Part shown: positions 15,340-23,924 of the stretch, in pieces
Numbering within the stretch: position 1 is the stretch's first letter
Layout of the letters: every line of letters begins with the position of its first letter
Assembly (NCBI RefSeq): GCF_013408665.1
Contig: NZ_JACCCL010000002.1
Span: 186,001 to 250,000, forward strand
Reading direction: 5' to 3'
DNA: 64,000 nucleotides
Origin: Sporosarcina sp. JAI121
GTDB taxonomy: Bacteria > Bacillota > Bacilli > Bacillales_A > Planococcaceae
The notes under the pieces: generated by a model
Seen by the model: the letters and a program-made list of their open reading frames with translations, nothing else
The model's database searches: none
What the model was told of the DNA's origin: nothing
Program-made: the position numbers and the translations under genes

Positions 15340-16527
15340 TTATAAAAATGCGACGAAGAAGCCTGCGAGAATAACGGAAACAATTGTGACGCTTATAAAT
15401 CCGCCGACTAGCATTGGCGGCAGCATATGACTGGTCAGCGCTTCTCTTTCTTTCTCGTCTTCTGTTAATGCGTTAATTACTTCATTGGTAATGATATAAT
15501 CCGCGGGGAAACCGTATAGGGCAGTCAACGAAACAGCAAACGCCATTTCTTTACTGACTTTCAGGATCTTTCCGATGATGAATGAGAAGATATACATCCC
15601 AATGACGCCGAGCACGATGCACCCGATAAGTGGATACAGAATTTCAACCATCATGGATGGTGTGGCTGCTTTCAGGCCATCAAAAACGAAGAGCATGAGA
15701 ACAAGTAAAGACAATCCAAAACCGTTTGCTTTTTGTAAAATCTGACGTTCTAAAAATCCGACGCTTGCCCCGATGATTCCGAATAGGAGACACAAGACAT
15801 ATGGGCTGACCGTGACGATTGGCGCCAGCGCGGTGGAAGTGAAATAGGCTAGTAACCCGACAAGCGCGAGTCGGAAGAATTTAAAGTAATCTGTATTGTA
15901 TTTGGCAGGTAGCTTCTTGAACATTTTAAGTTCTTCCTCTGGTTTCTCGGTCGCTGAACTTCCTGTGTCTACAACAGCCAATTCACCTTTCCGATACATT
16001 CCGAGTAGTCTCTTTCCTTCTTTTTTCAAGACAATTGACGTAAGAGGGTACCCGGCGAAACCTTGCATGACATAAATGACGATCGCGAAAACGGATAATG
16101 TAACAAGTCCCGCATTCGCCGCACCTTCAGACATGATCAAAGCGGATACAATTCCGCCGACAAGAGGCGGGATAGCTACGATGACTGTGTCGAGTCCGAA
16201 TAAGAGCGTTCCCACTCCGAACAGCACCACGACAATACCCAAAATACCAGCGAGTGATATTAAAATGGTTTTCCACTGCTGCTTCAGTTGCTGGACAGAA
16301 AGCAGTGTACCCATATTTGTGATTAGTAAGTAAATCATCATCGATGCGACAACAGGCGGGATACCCGCTATTGAAACGATGTCTTTCGGGAAGAACGTCC
16401 AATAACCGATTAAGAAAAGGACGGCTGAAACGAAAACTGATGGAATCCATGCTTTGGTTCGAACAGATATAGCATCCCCGATATATAAAACAGCAACGAC
16501 AATTGCTAAAGCTAACATTTGTGGCAC
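15340..16527 (-). CDS. Multi-span membrane transporter, family not certain
   Basis: The product has 395 residues and ten or so hydrophobic spans, with a hydrophilic loop near residues 180-210 (KEGKRLLGMYRKGELAVVD onward). Two glycine-rich stretches (LVGGIVSALIMSEGAANAG near 123, and GFPADYIITNEVINAL near 340) sit where sodium-coupled carboxylate or amino acid carriers have their re-entrant loops. The overall look recalls GltS-type symporters, but I do not recognise the family with confidence. The GTG at 16527 is preferred because AGGGG lies 8 bases upstream; the next ATG is 17 bases away. Position before two M20 hydrolases suggests that it imports their substrate. Confidence 0.75.
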   Translation of the reverse strand: MPQMLALAIVVAVLYIGDAISVRTKAWIPSVFVSAVLFLIGYWTFFPKDIVSIAGIPPVVASMMIYLLITNMGTLLSVQQLKQQWKTILISLAGILGIVVVLFGVGTLLFGLDTVIVAIPPLVGGIVSALIMSEGAANAGLVTLSVFAIVIYVMQGFAGYPLTSIVLKKEGKRLLGMYRKGELAVVDTGSSATEKPEEELKMFKKLPAKYNTDYFKFFRLALVGLLAYFTSTALAPIVTVSPYVLCLLFGIIGASVGFLERQILQKANGFGLSLLVLMLFVFDGLKAATPSMMVEILYPLIGCIVLGVIGMYIFSFIIGKILKVSKEMAFAVSLTALYGFPADYIITNEVINALTEDEKEREALTSHMLPPMLVGGFISVTIVSVILAGFFVAFL

Positions 16528-16725
16528 AGTATTCGCCCCTTTCAGATAATGAAGAATTTTAATAACGATAACATGAAAGTTTGTGAATTAAAAGCCTATT
16601 TTGTATATTACCAATAATATACTAGAAACAAATATGAGGAATACGCTTTCATGGAAAACGTTGAGAAATATAGATATTTTAAGGACGATGACTCTTTTAA
16701 AGGGATTATAAACTATTATAGAAAT
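16528..16725. other. Upstream region of the transporter gene
   Basis: This is an AT-rich spacer upstream of the minus-strand transporter. I see no gene in it; promoter elements for the transporter probably lie here but none matches the consensus clearly. Confidence 0.5.
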
Positions 16726-16774
16726 AACAAAAACCGCTTAAATGCAGTCATTCTCTTTCTGCATTAAAGCGGTT
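16726..16774 (-). terminator. Terminator of the PrsA-like gene
   Basis: On the minus strand a 16-bp near-perfect stem (AACCGCTTTAATGCAG with its partner) is followed by TTTTTGTT, about 20 bases after the stop codon. Confidence 0.9.
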
Positions 16775-16794
16775 AGTCTTGTTCCTGGGAGAAC

Positions 16795-17409
16795 TTATTT
16801 TGTTAACAATGAATTATCGATTTTATATTTTGCTTTTGCTTTTTCCAGCCACTCAGCATACTGTTCTTGTAATTTTTGGTCTGTTAATAGCTGTTTGATC
16901 TCTTCTTTATGATCTTCCAACTTAACTTCGGTTTTCCCTTCTTCTTGGAAGGTTTCTTTGTTTTCATCGAAATATGTTTTGATTTCCTTATCTGTTATCT
17001 CTTTACCTGGCTCAAGTGCTTTTTGAATCGATAAAAACTCCACGATGTTTTCTTTAAATTGTTTTTCAGTCATACCGTTCTGTTTCAGTGCAGCTTTGAA
17101 GGCTTCCTCTCCGCCGCCGCTTTCGATGTATTTCGTAAGTTCTGCTTCAACTTCTTTATCAGAAACTGTAACATTTTCTTTTTTCAATTCAAGTTCAATG
17201 ACTTTTTTGTCAATCATTGAAGCGAGTGCCTCTTGTCCGGAAGCTTGTACAAGGACCTCGTATAATTCATCTTTCGTTATTTTTTCATCACCGACAGTCG
17301 CTACAGTTTCATCTGTTGCCTTTTTTTCTTTTGAGCAGCCCGTTGCTACTACGAGAATAATTGCAAGTAGACCGACTGCTACTAATGGAAATGACCTTTT
17401 TTTACTCAT
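16795..17409 (-). CDS. PrsA/SurA-N-like foldase lipoprotein without a PPIase domain
   Basis: The product has 204 residues. The lipoprotein signal runs MSKKR, a hydrophobic core, and the lipobox ATGC with Cys25. The mature part starts ATVGDEKITKDELYEVL and continues with the helical SurA_N chaperone lobe (MIDKKVIELELKKENV, then VSDKEVEAEL). After ITDKEIKTYFDENKETF, where PrsA normally enters its parvulin domain of about 90 residues, the sequence goes straight to the C-lobe (VKLEDHKEEIKQLLTDQKL, then YAEWLEKAKAKYKIDN). The isomerase domain is therefore absent and the chaperone lobes are kept. A frame extended to 17532 is rejected; GGGGGAG lies before 17409. It sits beside a two-component system and HtrA and shares their upstream element, suggesting a role in extracytoplasmic folding stress. 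Confidence 0.82.
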   Translation of the reverse strand: MSKKRSFPLVAVGLLAIILVVATGCSKEKKATDETVATVGDEKITKDELYEVLVQASGQEALASMIDKKVIELELKKENVTVSDKEVEAELTKYIESGGGEEAFKAALKQNGMTEKQFKENIVEFLSIQKALEPGKEITDKEIKTYFDENKETFQEEGKTEVKLEDHKEEIKQLLTDQKLQEQYAEWLEKAKAKYKIDNSLLTK

Positions 17410-17449
17410 TTTTAACTCCCCCAATAGTTGATGTAAATTCATCCTACAG

Positions 17450-17473
17450 GGTAAATATGAACAAACTATTACG
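17450..17473 (-). promoter_or_regulatory. Shared 24-base upstream element, copy 1 (prsA-like)
   Basis: On the gene strand it reads CGTAATAGTTTG followed by TTCATATTTACC, ending 40 bases before the prsA-like start codon. The identical 24 bases occur at 20962-20985, 41 bases before htrA. It contains an imperfect inverted repeat (GTAATA / TATTTAC). A -10-like TAGGAT follows. It is likely the binding site of the response regulator encoded between the two genes. Confidence 0.78.
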
Positions 17474-17521
17474 GGAAATAAAAAAGCTGCTATGTAAAAT
17501 GCATAGCAGCTGGAAAAATAG

Positions 17522-18937
17522 TCAATTTTCAAGTTGTCTTGGGAACATTAGCGTAAACTTTGTGCCTTTCCCTTTTTCACTCGTCACGTCGATTGTACCG
17601 TTATGCATCGTGACAAGGCTTTTCACAATCGACAAGCCAAGACCGAATTCGCCGTATGGATTCGTCGTCCGTGACACAATCGCTTTATAGAATCGACCCC
17701 ATATCCTCTCAATATCATCCGGGTCAATTCCGATCCCGGTATCTTCGATTTCGATAACACAGTTATTGTCATTTGTATATCCTCGCAGATAAATCCTGCC
17801 GTTTTCGGTGAACTGGATACTATTTTTCGTAATGTTGATCAAAATCTGAGTGAGCCTGTCATAATCTGCGAACACCAACACGTCGGGGTCTGCGGCTACA
17901 ACAATCTCGTTATGACGTTCTACGGCGACGCCTTCAAGCTGATCCTTAATAATTTCCAGTAATTCAATGAGTTGAATATCCTGTTTAATCAATGTCACCT
18001 GATTGGAACGGATTTTTTCGTAATCCAGGTTTTCATTAACAAGACGTATTAGCCGCATTGTTTCATTAGTTGCAAGTTGCAGTCCCTTTACTTTTTCAGA
18101 TTCCGGAATCATATTGTTTTTCAAGCCTTCAATGATGCCGCGGATTGTTGTGAGAGGTGTCCGTAATTCATGCGAAACATCTGCCATGAACTGACGACGC
18201 CTGTTTTCAAGGTTTTCGATTTCCTCCATAGAAGTATCCAACTTTTCAACCATGCCGTTAAAATCTCCTGCAAGTTCGCCGATTTCGTCAAAATCCGACG
18301 AGGGAATACGCACCGAATAATCCCCTTGTGCAACGGCGGAGGTTGCCAATTGAAGCCGTTTGATTCTCCTTACGTGGAAAGTCGATAAAATCCAGCTAAG
18401 AAGAAGTGAAATCGCAAGTGCGATAAATGTTGTGACGATTAAATAAGCATTCATTTGAGATATTACTTCCCGTGAGCCTTTGATAGGGGAGGTCAACAGA
18501 ATACCGCCGATGAATTGCTGGTTGTGGATATAGGGAAGAAGGACAAATGTGACCGCCTCGTTGAAGCGGTTGAAATCCTGCTTCACGCTGATTGTTTCGC
18601 CGTTTTTAATATTGTGCCATTCTTTTTCGCTTAACTCGATGAGTGGTGTATTAATGCCTGTCGAGTAAATGATGGCCGACTTTTCATCGAATAAGCTGTA
18701 TTGGATATCGCGTCCGTTCAGTACATGTCCGTATGATTGCAGAATCTTGTTCGAATTTCGCTGATCTTTTTGAATGTCGCGTAAAATAGTTTCACCATAT
18801 GTCGCGAGTTCATCGGTTTTATTGTCATAGACAAATTGCTCAACGTAATGGGAAAACAGCAAACTTAGTAATAAAAAAGCGATGACGATCACACTGAAGT
18901 GACTCACGACTTGCTGATATAAATATTTGATTTTCAT
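17522..18937 (-). CDS. Sensor histidine kinase
   Basis: The 471-residue kinase has a first membrane span near residues 13-32, an extracellular sensor domain to about 160, a second span near 162-185, a HAMP linker (RRIKRLQLATSAVAQGDYS region), the phospho-acceptor His256 in ADVSHELRTPL, and an ATPase domain with N-box NITKNSIQFT, DTGIGIDPDD and GLGLSIVKSL. It would sense an envelope signal and phosphorylate the response regulator, whose stop codon its ATG overlaps (ATGA). Flanking htrA and a PrsA-like foldase gene recall the secretion-stress pair CssRS or LisRK of other Bacilli, but sequence similarity to CssS specifically was not apparent. The signal is inferred to be misfolded exported protein. 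Confidence 0.93.
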   Translation of the reverse strand: MKIKYLYQQVVSHFSVIVIAFLLLSLLFSHYVEQFVYDNKTDELATYGETILRDIQKDQRNSNKILQSYGHVLNGRDIQYSLFDEKSAIIYSTGINTPLIELSEKEWHNIKNGETISVKQDFNRFNEAVTFVLLPYIHNQQFIGGILLTSPIKGSREVISQMNAYLIVTTFIALAISLLLSWILSTFHVRRIKRLQLATSAVAQGDYSVRIPSSDFDEIGELAGDFNGMVEKLDTSMEEIENLENRRRQFMADVSHELRTPLTTIRGIIEGLKNNMIPESEKVKGLQLATNETMRLIRLVNENLDYEKIRSNQVTLIKQDIQLIELLEIIKDQLEGVAVERHNEIVVAADPDVLVFADYDRLTQILINITKNSIQFTENGRIYLRGYTNDNNCVIEIEDTGIGIDPDDIERIWGRFYKAIVSRTTNPYGEFGLGLSIVKSLVTMHNGTIDVTSEKGKGTKFTLMFPRQLEN

Positions 18938-19641
18938 TTTTCATCACCGGCTGTTTCGTCGAACCGGTAACCGACGCCCCAGACTGTGTGGAAAAAAGGG
19001 TGATCCTCTGTTGCCACTTTCGTCCGCAGTCGCTTGATGTGCACGTCGACAGTTCGGTCATCACCGTAAAAGTCGTACCCCCACACATTGTCCAGCAGTT
19101 GTTCTCGTGAGAAAACTTGTTTGGGATGCTGTGCAAAATGATAGAGCAGTTCGAATTCTTTCGGTGTAAGGTTTTGTATTCGCACGCCATCACGGAACAC
19201 TTCACGTGTGTTTGGATTGATAGTGAAATGTGAAGTTTCAACGACGCCATCTTCCGGGGGCTTGTCTTTAAGCGTTGAATATCTGCGTGTCACAGCTTTA
19301 ATGCGTGCCATAAGTGCCAGAGGGCTGAACGGTTTCGTAACATAATCGTCCGCACCCATTTCAAGTCCGAGCACCTGGTCTGATTCACCGTCTTTTGCGG
19401 TCAGCATAATAATGGGTGTCGCGACGTTCAGTTCGCGCAGTTTACGGCAAATCGCAATCCCGTCCATTCCCGGCAGCATCCAGTCGATGATAAGACAATC
19501 CCAGCCGGCCTGTTTCGCAAGTTCGAAGCCTTCCAGCCCATTCTTTATAAATGATCCATCGATTTCCTCTTTCGAGAAAAACAGCTCAATCATTGAAGAG
19601 ACGCTCTCATTGTCTTCAATCACCAAAATCTTCACCGTCAT
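18934..19641 (-). CDS. Response regulator, OmpR/PhoB family
   Basis: The 235-residue regulator has a receiver domain (acidic pocket ED at residues 9-10, phospho-acceptor Asp53 in IIDWMLPGMDG, Thr in MLTAKDG, Lys in VTKPFSP) and a C-terminal winged helix (LTPKEFELLYHFAQHPK, then REQLLDNVWGYDFYGDDRTVDVHIKRLR cut here to its key words VWGYDF and VDVHIKRLR). It is the partner of the overlapping histidine kinase gene. AGGAGG lies 3-8 bases before the ATG. The identical element upstream of the prsA-like gene and htrA is the best candidate for its DNA target. It differs clearly from CssR as I remember it, so no gene symbol is given. Confidence 0.95.
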   Translation of the reverse strand: MTVKILVIEDNESVSSMIELFFSKEEIDGSFIKNGLEGFELAKQAGWDCLIIDWMLPGMDGIAICRKLRELNVATPIIMLTAKDGESDQVLGLEMGADDYVTKPFSPLALMARIKAVTRRYSTLKDKPPEDGVVETSHFTINPNTREVFRDGVRIQNLTPKEFELLYHFAQHPKQVFSREQLLDNVWGYDFYGDDRTVDVHIKRLRTKVATEDHPFFHTVWGVGYRFDETAGDEK

Positions 19642-19701
19642 GCACCTCCTCTTGTACCGTTGTTATCTTTAACGTAAATCGAAAATAGAAATTTAGCAAT
19701 T

Positions 19702-19741
19702 GCAAACACCTCTCCTGCGGGAATGAAGGAGAGGTGTTTGC
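19702..19741 (-). terminator. Hairpin between htrA and the response regulator gene
   Basis: A 15-bp stem (GCAAACACCTCTCCT and its complement) lies just beyond the htrA stop codon. The following bases are only moderately T-rich, so it may slow or protect transcripts as much as terminate them. Confidence 0.7.
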
Positions 19742-19750
19742 GCATATATT

Positions 19751-20920
19751 TTAATTTGCCGTGGATACATTGCTCGTAAGTGTGACCTCGATTGTCTTCT
19801 TTTCTGCACCGCGATAGACGGTAAATGTTGCTTTGTCACCGACAGATAGGTTGGAATATAAGTACTTTCGTAGTTCTGTCGAGTTTTTAATGTCGGTGCC
19901 ATTAATCGCAGTTATGACATCTTCTACATCGAGACCAGATTTTCCTGCTGCAGATTCAGAATCAATATTCGCAATTACCACGCCCCCTTTAATATTTTCC
20001 GGAAGACCTTTCAAATAAGTCCGTGGCACTTGTTCAAGATCTGCGAGTCCGATGCCGATATACGGGCGTTCTACTTGTCCGTTCAACGTCATTTCTTCGA
20101 TAAGTGGGATAACCTCGTTACTCGGAATAGCAAAGCCGATCCCCTCAATACCACTTTCGGAAATTTTCAAGCTGTTGATGCCGATGACTTGACCTGTCGC
20201 ATTGAGGAGTGCGCCGCCGCTGTTGCCCGGGTTAATGGCAGCGTCCGTTTGAATAACGTTCATTGCCCATTCGCCGGCAGACGTTTTCACATTGATGGAG
20301 CGATCGACCGCACTGACAATCCCTTGTGTTACTGTACCGGAGAAGTCGAGCCCGAGCGGATTGCCGATTGCGATGACTTCATCTCCAGCACGCAGTTTGT
20401 CGGAGTCGCCGAATTCAAGGGAGGTTTTTGCATACTTCGCATCGATTGTCAGAACTGCTAGGTCGCTAAGCGCATCTTTTCCGATTAGCGTAGCAGTCGT
20501 TGTTTCACCGCCTTCAAGGGAAACTTCAAGTTTTTCTGCTCCTTCAATGACATGGTTATTTGTAACGATAAAAGCTTTGTCGCCATCGATTTTATAAATG
20601 ACCCCCGACCCTGAACCGCTCTGGGTGTTCCCGATTTGTTGTAAATAAGGATTTTGCGCATTTTGGTAATTAACAACACCGACAATCGCACCGGATGATT
20701 GTTCTACCATATCGGATAGTGATACTATACCTTTCGCGGCAGTTTGCTCTACGTTATAGGAAGCTGTTTCCGCAGTGACGGGCGTCGTTTCTTGAGGGGA
20801 ACCGGTCTGCAGTATATCCGTATTCATCACGACTCCAAGCGTCAATGCCGAACCGATTACACCTGCTCCAAGTGTCGATAAAAACCGTTTAACCGGTTTA
20901 TTTCTTTTCTCTGTCTCCAT
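19751..20920 (-). CDS. HtrA/DegP-type serine protease, membrane anchored
   Basis: This 389-residue envelope protease degrades or refolds damaged exported proteins. A short cytoplasmic N-terminus with basic residues precedes one membrane span (about 13-32). The trypsin-like domain carries the triad His123 (TNNHVIEGA), Asp153 (LSDLAVL) and Ser234 (NPGNSGGALL). A single PDZ domain follows (IGIGLADLEQVPRTYL onward; the AGKSGLDVEDVI segment forms the peptide groove). AGGAGG precedes the ATG. Upstream lies the 24-base element shared with the prsA-like gene and a -10-like TATGAT. Neighbouring kinase and regulator genes suggest induction by secretion or envelope stress. Whether it is HtrA, HtrB or YyxA in Bacillus terms is not decided. 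Confidence 0.94.
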   Translation of the reverse strand: METEKRNKPVKRFLSTLGAGVIGSALTLGVVMNTDILQTGSPQETTPVTAETASYNVEQTAAKGIVSLSDMVEQSSGAIVGVVNYQNAQNPYLQQIGNTQSGSGSGVIYKIDGDKAFIVTNNHVIEGAEKLEVSLEGGETTTATLIGKDALSDLAVLTIDAKYAKTSLEFGDSDKLRAGDEVIAIGNPLGLDFSGTVTQGIVSAVDRSINVKTSAGEWAMNVIQTDAAINPGNSGGALLNATGQVIGINSLKISESGIEGIGFAIPSNEVIPLIEEMTLNGQVERPYIGIGLADLEQVPRTYLKGLPENIKGGVVIANIDSESAAGKSGLDVEDVITAINGTDIKNSTELRKYLYSNLSVGDKATFTVYRGAEKKTIEVTLTSNVSTAN

Positions 20921-20961
20921 ATTAGTTCCTCCTGTTTCATTTGATTACTCCAATCATAGAA

Positions 20962-20985
20962 GGTAAATATGAACAAACTATTACG
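20962..20985 (-). promoter_or_regulatory. Shared 24-base upstream element, copy 2 (htrA)
   Basis: It is identical over 24 bases to 17450-17473. On the gene strand it is followed after six bases by TATGAT, a good -10 box, while no good -35 hexamer is present at the matching distance. That arrangement fits an activator-dependent promoter. Confidence 0.8.
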
Positions 20986-21179
20986 AGAGGGTTAACAATC
21001 GATTAATAAAAACTATCAGACTAATTAGTTGAAATAATTGGGATAGTCTGACAGAATGGGGAGACAAGCTTCTTTGTAAGCGCATACAACGATTTGTTGC
21101 TGGCAAAGCGCATACGGTGGGGGCTTGCTGCGTATAGTGTCATTGTGTGGAAAATTCAACTCACTGGGGGAATGGAAAA

Positions 21180-22721
21180 ATGGTACAAGCGGTGGAAAAT
21201 CAGATTTATGCATTTCCGAACACTAAAGGTGCGAAAGTAAACTTTAAGGAACGCTACGATAACTTCATCGGCGGAAAATGGACTGCGCCGGTTAAAGGGG
21301 AATACTTTGATAACGTGACGCCGGTGACTGGGAAGGTATTCACAGAAGTGGCACGTTCGACTGCAGAGGATGTTGAGCTTGCGCTTGATGCGGCACATGC
21401 TGCAAAAGATGCTTGGGGTAAGACGTCTGTTACGGTACGTGCAAATACGTTGCTGAAAATCGCTGACCGCATCGAGCAGAACTTAGAGTTGCTGGCTATT
21501 GCTGAAACATGGGATAACGGTAAAGCGGTTCGTGAAACATTAAATGCGGATCTACCGCTTGCAATCGACCATTTCCGCTATTTCGCCAGTGCAATCCGTG
21601 CGCAAGAAGGCGGGGTCAGTCAGATTGATAACGATACAGTTGCCTATCATTTCCATGAGCCGATTGGTGTTGTTGGACAGATCATTCCGTGGAACTTCCC
21701 GATTCTAATGGCGGTATGGAAGCTCGCGCCAGCACTTGCTGCAGGAAACTGTGTCGTGCTGAAGCCCGCCGAACAGACGCCTACATCGATTCTCGTACTC
21801 GTAGAACTGATTGAAGATCTATTGCCGCCAGGTGTTCTGAATGTCGTGAACGGTTTTGGTTTGGAAGCAGGAAAGCCGCTTGCATCGAGCCCTCGCATTG
21901 GGAAAATTGCATTCACGGGCGAAACGACAACAGGCCGTCTGATTATGCAGTACGCTTCACAAAACGCAATCCCCGTAACACTTGAATTGGGCGGTAAATC
22001 ACCGAATATCTTCTTTGAGGATATTATGGAGGAAGATGACTCGTTCTTGGACAAAGCGGTGGAAGGCTTCGTCATGTTTGCACTAAACCAAGGTGAAGTA
22101 TGTACATGTCCTTCGCGTGCATTGATTCAGGAATCGATTTACGATAAATTTATCGACCGTGCAATTGAGCGTGTCAAAGCGATTAAAACCGGTAATCCGC
22201 TTGATCCGACTGTCATGATGGGTGCGCAGGCATCTACTGAGCAGTTGGAGAAAATCCTTTCCTATCTTGATATCGGTAAACAGGAAGGTGCGGAATGTCT
22301 GGTCGGCGGGGAGCAGAACAAATTGGAAGGAGAGTTGGAAGGCGGCTACTACGTCAAACCGACTGTCTTTAAGGGCAACAATAAAATGCGGATTTTCCAA
22401 GAAGAAATTTTTGGGCCGGTTCTTTCGGTTACAACATTCAAAACGAAAGAGGAAGCACTTGAAATTGCGAATGATACGCTATACGGCTTAGGGGCAGGTG
22501 TATGGACGCGCGATATGAATACAGCATACCGCTTCGGTCGCGGCATCCAAGCGGGCCGTGTCTGGACAAATTGTTACCATGCATATCCGGCTCATGCTGC
22601 ATTCGGCGGTTACAAAGCGTCCGGTGTCGGTCGTGAAAACCACTTAATGATGCTAAGCCACTACCAACAAACGAAAAATATGCTCGTCAGCTACAGCGAA
22701 ACGAAACAAGGCTTCTTTTAA
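21180..22721 (+). CDS. Aldehyde dehydrogenase (NAD-dependent)
   Basis: The 513-residue product oxidises an aldehyde to its acid, most likely acetaldehyde or another short aldehyde. Signature segments are [30 protein letters not shown], the nucleotide-loop [11 protein letters not shown], the catalytic glutamate in LELGGKSPN, and the nucleophile region [12 protein letters not shown]. The C-terminal EIFGPVLSV and [18 protein letters not shown] blocks (here [15 protein letters not shown]) complete the family pattern. The ATG at 21180 follows GGGGGAA by about 8 bases; an in-frame GTG at 21147 lacks a site. The DUF779 gene follows after 20 bases, a frequent pairing for this aldehyde dehydrogenase subgroup. 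Confidence 0.95.
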   Translation: MVQAVENQIYAFPNTKGAKVNFKERYDNFIGGKWTAPVKGEYFDNVTPVTGKVFTEVARSTAEDVELALDAAHAAKDAWGKTSVTVRANTLLKIADRIEQNLELLAIAETWDNGKAVRETLNADLPLAIDHFRYFASAIRAQEGGVSQIDNDTVAYHFHEPIGVVGQIIPWNFPILMAVWKLAPALAAGNCVVLKPAEQTPTSILVLVELIEDLLPPGVLNVVNGFGLEAGKPLASSPRIGKIAFTGETTTGRLIMQYASQNAIPVTLELGGKSPNIFFEDIMEEDDSFLDKAVEGFVMFALNQGEVCTCPSRALIQESIYDKFIDRAIERVKAIKTGNPLDPTVMMGAQASTEQLEKILSYLDIGKQEGAECLVGGEQNKLEGELEGGYYVKPTVFKGNNKMRIFQEEIFGPVLSVTTFKTKEEALEIANDTLYGLGAGVWTRDMNTAYRFGRGIQAGRVWTNCYHAYPAHAAFGGYKASGVGRENHLMMLSHYQQTKNMLVSYSETKQGFF

Positions 22722-22741
22722 AGAGTAAGGAGGAAGTGCGG

Positions 22742-23098
22742 ATGACTCAACGCGTATTAGCAACCGACGCTGCACTTGAACTCATTGCATTTTTGAAGAA
22801 AAAACACGGGCCGCTCATGTTTCATCAGTCGGGCGGTTGCTGTGACGGCTCATCGCCGATGTGTTATCCGGATGGGGAACTGATCATAGGCGATCAAGAC
22901 GTCCTCCTCGGTCATATTGGCGAATCGCCGTTCTATATGCACAAAAACCAGTTTGAGTACTGGAAGCATACACAGCTGATCATTGACGTCGTCAATGGAC
23001 GAGGCGGGATGTTTTCACTCGAGGGCGTCGAAGGTAAACGCTTTTTGACAAGGTCACGTGCGTTTACGGCCGAAGAAAATAAGGAACTGCAAGTTTAA
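22742..23098 (+). CDS. DUF779 family protein
   Basis: The 118-residue protein has the DUF779 core: LKKKHGPLMFHQSGGCCDGSSP near residue 18 in two adjoining pieces, MCYPDGEL, and the C-terminal FSLEGVEGKRFLTRSR. Two adjacent cysteines and a third (GGCC..., MCYP) may bind metal or act in redox chemistry. DUF779 proteins commonly sit beside acetaldehyde-type aldehyde dehydrogenases and are thought to be accessory, but no activity has been established to my knowledge. The ATG at 22742 is 8 bases from AAGGAGG; a GTG at 22736 is too close. It is the last gene of the operon, ended by the next hairpin. Confidence 0.92.
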   Translation: MTQRVLATDAALELIAFLKKKHGPLMFHQSGGCCDGSSPMCYPDGELIIGDQDVLLGHIGESPFYMHKNQFEYWKHTQLIIDVVNGRGGMFSLEGVEGKRFLTRSRAFTAEENKELQV

Positions 23099-23108
23099 CG
23101 TAACATCC

Positions 23109-23144
23109 AAAAAGGGGGCCCCGAAATAAGCGGGGTCCCCTTTT
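23109..23144. terminator. Bidirectional terminator
   Basis: AAAAGGGGGCCCC pairs with GGGGTCCCCTTTT around an 8-10-base loop. It separates the convergent DUF779 and DCC genes. Confidence 0.9.
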
Positions 23145-23153
23145 CGGCGCCGT

Positions 23154-23546
23154 TCAAATGAATCGTTGACGCTCTTCCGGCGACGGAAGCATACATGCAA
23201 CGTCTTTTTTACCGAACCATTTATAACGATTTGCCGCAACGTAATCATAAACGCCGTTACGGATCTTACCCGGCACGAGTATGAATAGAAATAACAAATG
23301 CCATAATCCGTCCAGTTTCTTCGCGATACGGAGAGCTGCAGATGATTTCGTGAATACTTTATCATTTTCAATTAAAACCAGACTATCGACTTCGTCAGGG
23401 ATGGCATATTGTTTCCGTAGTTCTGCCCCTTTTTCGCTCTGCAATGAAGTGAAAAGGAAATGGGCGGCCGGATCGCGTTTTATAATGAATTGAACGCTTG
23501 AATCACAGAAATTACAATCGCCGTCAAATAAGATAACCCTTTTCAT
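23154..23546 (-). CDS. DCC1-like thiol-disulfide oxidoreductase family (DUF393)
   Basis: This 130-residue protein begins MKRVILFDGDCNFCDSSV, the DGxCxxC signature that names the DCC family and forms a thioredoxin-like redox pair. Further family segments are FTSLQSEKGAELRKQY and VPGKIRNGVYDYVAANRYKWFG. Its substrate is unknown. The start at 23546 has AGGAGG 7-12 bases upstream; a longer start at 23564 would place the site inside the gene. The gene is single and convergent with the aldehyde dehydrogenase operon. Confidence 0.9.
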   Translation of the reverse strand: MKRVILFDGDCNFCDSSVQFIIKRDPAAHFLFTSLQSEKGAELRKQYAIPDEVDSLVLIENDKVFTKSSAALRIAKKLDGLWHLLFLFILVPGKIRNGVYDYVAANRYKWFGKKDVACMLPSPEERQRFI

Positions 23547-23741
23547 AAAATAACCTCCTGGCATACCTATCTTTACTAGTATATCCTTTTAACAGATTTG
23601 CAAAACGTGAAAGACGTGATTATTTACGAAAGACAGAAATTTCTGTGTAATTATAGAATGAAGTTAATGAATAGCCGTTAAACATTTAAAAGTTTTCCAT
23701 CGCATTTGGCCGCGGTTAAAATTGTGAGGAGGATGATAAAA

Positions 23742-23924
23742 ATGGAACGTTTATCAATTGAATCATCTGAAATGGAATTAAGGAATAACAAAGACTTTAT
23801 CGCTAAGTTGAAAATGATCGGCGAAGGTGGACCGATTTATGAACAGTATGAGGAATACAAGAAAAAGTGGGAAGACTCCCGTGTTTTCGATGATGAAGAA
23901 AATATGCCGGGTGAATACCAATAA
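23742..23924 (+). CDS. Small acidic protein of unknown function
   Basis: This 60-residue, charged, soluble protein (MERLSIESSEMELRNN to NMPGEYQ) is predicted mostly helical, with an acidic C-terminus. A perfect GAGGAGG site lies 9 bases before the ATG at 23742; an in-frame ATG at 23733 abuts the site. It stands alone, followed by a long hairpin. I do not recognise it. The good ribosome site and lack of overlap with other genes support it being real. Confidence 0.7.
   Translation: MERLSIESSEMELRNNKDFIAKLKMIGEGGPIYEQYEEYKKKWEDSRVFDDEENMPGEYQ

Noticed and set aside
17410..17532. 41-residue N-terminal extension of the PrsA-like protein
   Set aside because: It would cover the shared 24-base element and the ribosome site, and would bury the lipoprotein signal inside the protein.
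18934..19641. Naming the two-component system cssR-cssS
   Set aside because: Context fits, but the regulator sequence does not resemble Bacillus CssR closely enough from memory.
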